This document shows positions 62,576 to 64,000 of a DNA stretch of 64,000 nt, piece after piece. Source of the DNA: Tritrichomonas foetus (Eukaryota; Parabasalia; Tritrichomonadida; Tritrichomonadidae); contig MLAK01000685.1 in assembly GCA_001839685.1 (NCBI GenBank), positions 1-64,000 on the forward strand, in the 5' to 3' direction. Every line of letters begins with the position of its first letter. Position 1 is the first letter of the stretch. The position numbers and the translations under genes were made by a program. Under the pieces are notes generated by a model, which was given only the letters and a program-made list of their open reading frames with translations, was not told the origin of the DNA and made no database searches.

Positions 62576-64000
62576 ATGTTTAATTTCGCCTATTCTGTTT
62601 CAAGATCGCGCGCATCAAGTCGTGCAAGATCGTCAATATTCACAGAAGAAGGTGATATCGAAATGGACTTCTTCTCTCGACAGGTGAAAAAAATCGAGGC
62701 GAGTATGAAATCAACAGAAGAGAAAAAAGAAGAAATTACGCATCAAATGGAAATCGAGAAAAATAACTACAAAACACTCAAAACGCGCGTTAAAAAGCTC
62801 CGAGAAGAAGTCGAAAAAAGGGAAAGTGAATCCAACGAAAAAGCCCAAAAAATCCACAATTTCGAAATGACTGAAGAAAGTGTCGAAGAAGAACGTCAAA
62901 ACGCAGTTAATGAGAAGGAGAAAGTCGAAAAAGAAATCGAATCAACAATGTCCGAACTTCAGCACACTTACGACGAATTAAGTGAAGTTGTCGCATCAAC
63001 GAAGTCGATTCAGCCACCAAACGAAGAATATCCAGCACTTTACGCCAAAACTGAAGCATTAAAAATCAATGTCGATAATCGCCGAAACGAAATTCATAAA
63101 GCTCAATTGGAAAGCGACCGTTTACAAAGACAATTTCATGAATTGGAACTTAAAGAAATGGAGCTTAACGGACGAATTACCGGACTTAACGATAGATTTA
63201 CATTATTCGATACAAGAAAAGAAAAATCGCTTGCAACGCTTGCCAATCCAGCCGACAATTCTTTGGACAGTTTGGAGAAACTCGTTGAGCGTCTTGAGCA
63301 GTTTGCGAATCATTCTGAAACAAGGCAGAAGGCACTGGGACATGATAAAACTGATACAAGCTACAGAACAAAGCTTGTTGAACTTGATAGAGTTGATGCA
63401 ATTAACGAGCAAAGGCGTCACGAGCTTACAAGTAAGCAGCAAGTTGTTCAGAAAGAAATTCGTGGAATTCAAAGAGCCATCAGAATTCGGCAAGGTTTAT
63501 CAAGAGAAAGTTCTGAAGCATTTTTGAAATCGAAACATACACCAGAAGAAGCCCTTCGAATCGTTGATAATCGGTCAGATGACTTGGCTGAGAAATATCG
63601 GCAATTGGCTGAAGAAATCGGAAAAGTCGATGATTTGGAAATGCAAAACTATCAACAGCAACAAAAGATTGAACACGAATGGAAGATGAAAATGCGTCAA
63701 GCAGAACAACATCGTGATCAATGCATGACAGATGATCAAACAATCATTAAAATTGATCAATTAACTGATGAAATTGAACATTCAAAGGCGGTAATTATTT
63801 CAAATGATTCAAAGATCGAAATGCTTCGGAGGCGCGCAGCTGCTGCTTCTGAAGAACGAGCGAAAAATATCGAGATTAATCCAGAGCTCGTACATTCCAG
63901 AATGAGACTCCAAGGAAAACAACAAAGATATGATGATAAACAATTGAATATTGAACAAAGAAAAATCGCTTATGAGGAAGGAGCAAAAACAGCCGATGAA
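62576..64000 (+). CDS. coiled-coil protein, truncated by the window edge
   Basis: From the ATG at 62576 the frame stays open to the last base (475 codons) without a stop, so only the N-terminal part is seen. After a short Ser/Arg-rich start (SRSRASSRARSS) it is almost wholly predicted coiled coil, rich in Glu, Lys, Gln and Arg with regular hydrophobic heptads, and a short break near residue 145 (QPPNEEYPA). No catalytic motif or membrane segment appears. Long coiled coils of this sort are commonly cytoskeletal or flagellar, such as the CCDC-type axonemal rulers, but no family is recognised. Confidence 0.75.
   Translation, partial: MFNFAYSVSRSRASSRARSSIFTEEGDIEMDFFSRQVKKIEASMKSTEEKKEEITHQMEIEKNNYKTLKTRVKKLREEVEKRESESNEKAQKIHNFEMTEESVEEERQNAVNEKEKVEKEIESTMSELQHTYDELSEVVASTKSIQPPNEEYPALYAKTEALKINVDNRRNEIHKAQLESDRLQRQFHELELKEMELNGRITGLNDRFTLFDTRKEKSLATLANPADNSLDSLEKLVERLEQFANHSETRQKALGHDKTDTSYRTKLVELDRVDAINEQRRHELTSKQQVVQKEIRGIQRAIRIRQGLSRESSEAFLKSKHTPEEALRIVDNRSDDLAEKYRQLAEEIGKVDDLEMQNYQQQQKIEHEWKMKMRQAEQHRDQCMTDDQTIIKIDQLTDEIEHSKAVIISNDSKIEMLRRRAAAASEERAKNIEINPELVHSRMRLQGKQQRYDDKQLNIEQRKIAYEEGAKTADE

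Noticed and set aside
1..64000. tRNA, rRNA, CRISPR or intact transposon
   Set aside because: I scanned spacers for tRNA-like T-arms, repeat-spacer arrays and transposase-like frames and saw none; weak or divergent cases could be missed by eye.

Overview
The window reads as nuclear DNA of an intron-poor, AT-rich, flagellated anaerobic protist, most likely a parabasalid (trichomonad; a Tritrichomonas-like species is an inference). The grounds are: long uninterrupted reading frames with no visible introns; TAA, TGA and TAG all used as stops (standard code); TCA-(C/T)-(A/T) initiator-like motifs a few bases upstream of many start codons; frequent TAAA at the stop codon; a mitochondrial-type Hsp70 with a short hydrogenosome-like presequence; and several axonemal-type dimerisation or EF-hand proteins. 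There are 29 supported protein genes (17 on +, 12 on -), one candidate frameshifted small gene, one possible coding remnant at the left edge, and no rRNA, tRNA or CRISPR that I could recognise.

Layout. 1-8.4 kb: a possible coding remnant, an LRR protein, an R2R3 Myb regulator, a 2.9 kb gene-poor stretch and a TBC-domain protein. 8.4-16.7 kb: a protein of eight degenerate EF-hand modules (EFCAB6-like), a small coiled-coil protein, the mRNA 3'-end processing factor WDR33/Pfs2, a SAPS-like phosphatase regulator and a Sec22-like SNARE. 17.3-28 kb: an arginase-family enzyme, a CAP-Gly/coiled-coil (dynactin p150-like) protein, a NELF-B-like protein, a SAP/HeH-plus-membrane protein, a polytopic rhomboid-like membrane protein and the Cfd1/NUBP2 iron-sulfur scaffold ATPase. 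28.5-45.1 kb: a two-UBL protein with a CaaX-like end, a PP2C phosphatase, a divergent secreted Hsp70 with a Pro-Thr minisatellite, a 1358-residue orphan helical protein, a CHD-type chromatin protein with lost ATPase motifs fused to FYRN/FYRC, and the organellar Hsp70. 45.3-64 kb: a divergent Dpy-30/RIIa pair, two tandem Vps8-like RING proteins, condensin-II subunit CAP-D3, YIF1, a 402-base assembly gap inside a 21-bp tandem repeat, a Spg1/Tem1 GTPase, RPA2, and a coiled-coil gene cut by the right edge.

Genes are monocistronic and mixed in strand; functions are mostly eukaryotic housekeeping: endomembrane traffic (Sec22, YIF1, Vps8-like pair, TBC), chromatin and transcription (CHD-FYR, Myb, NELF-B, WDR33, CAP-D3, RPA2), Fe-S and organelle biogenesis (Cfd1, Hsp70) and cytoskeleton or cell division (CAP-Gly, Spg1, EF-hand, Dpy-30/RIIa). 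The most unusual items are proteins that keep a recognisable fold but lose its key residues: the CHD-like pseudo-ATPase with FYR domains, the secreted pseudo-Hsp70, the TBC protein without its arginine finger, and the Sec22 with Met in the SNARE zero layer. All assignments come from reading motifs by eye; no database search was run.
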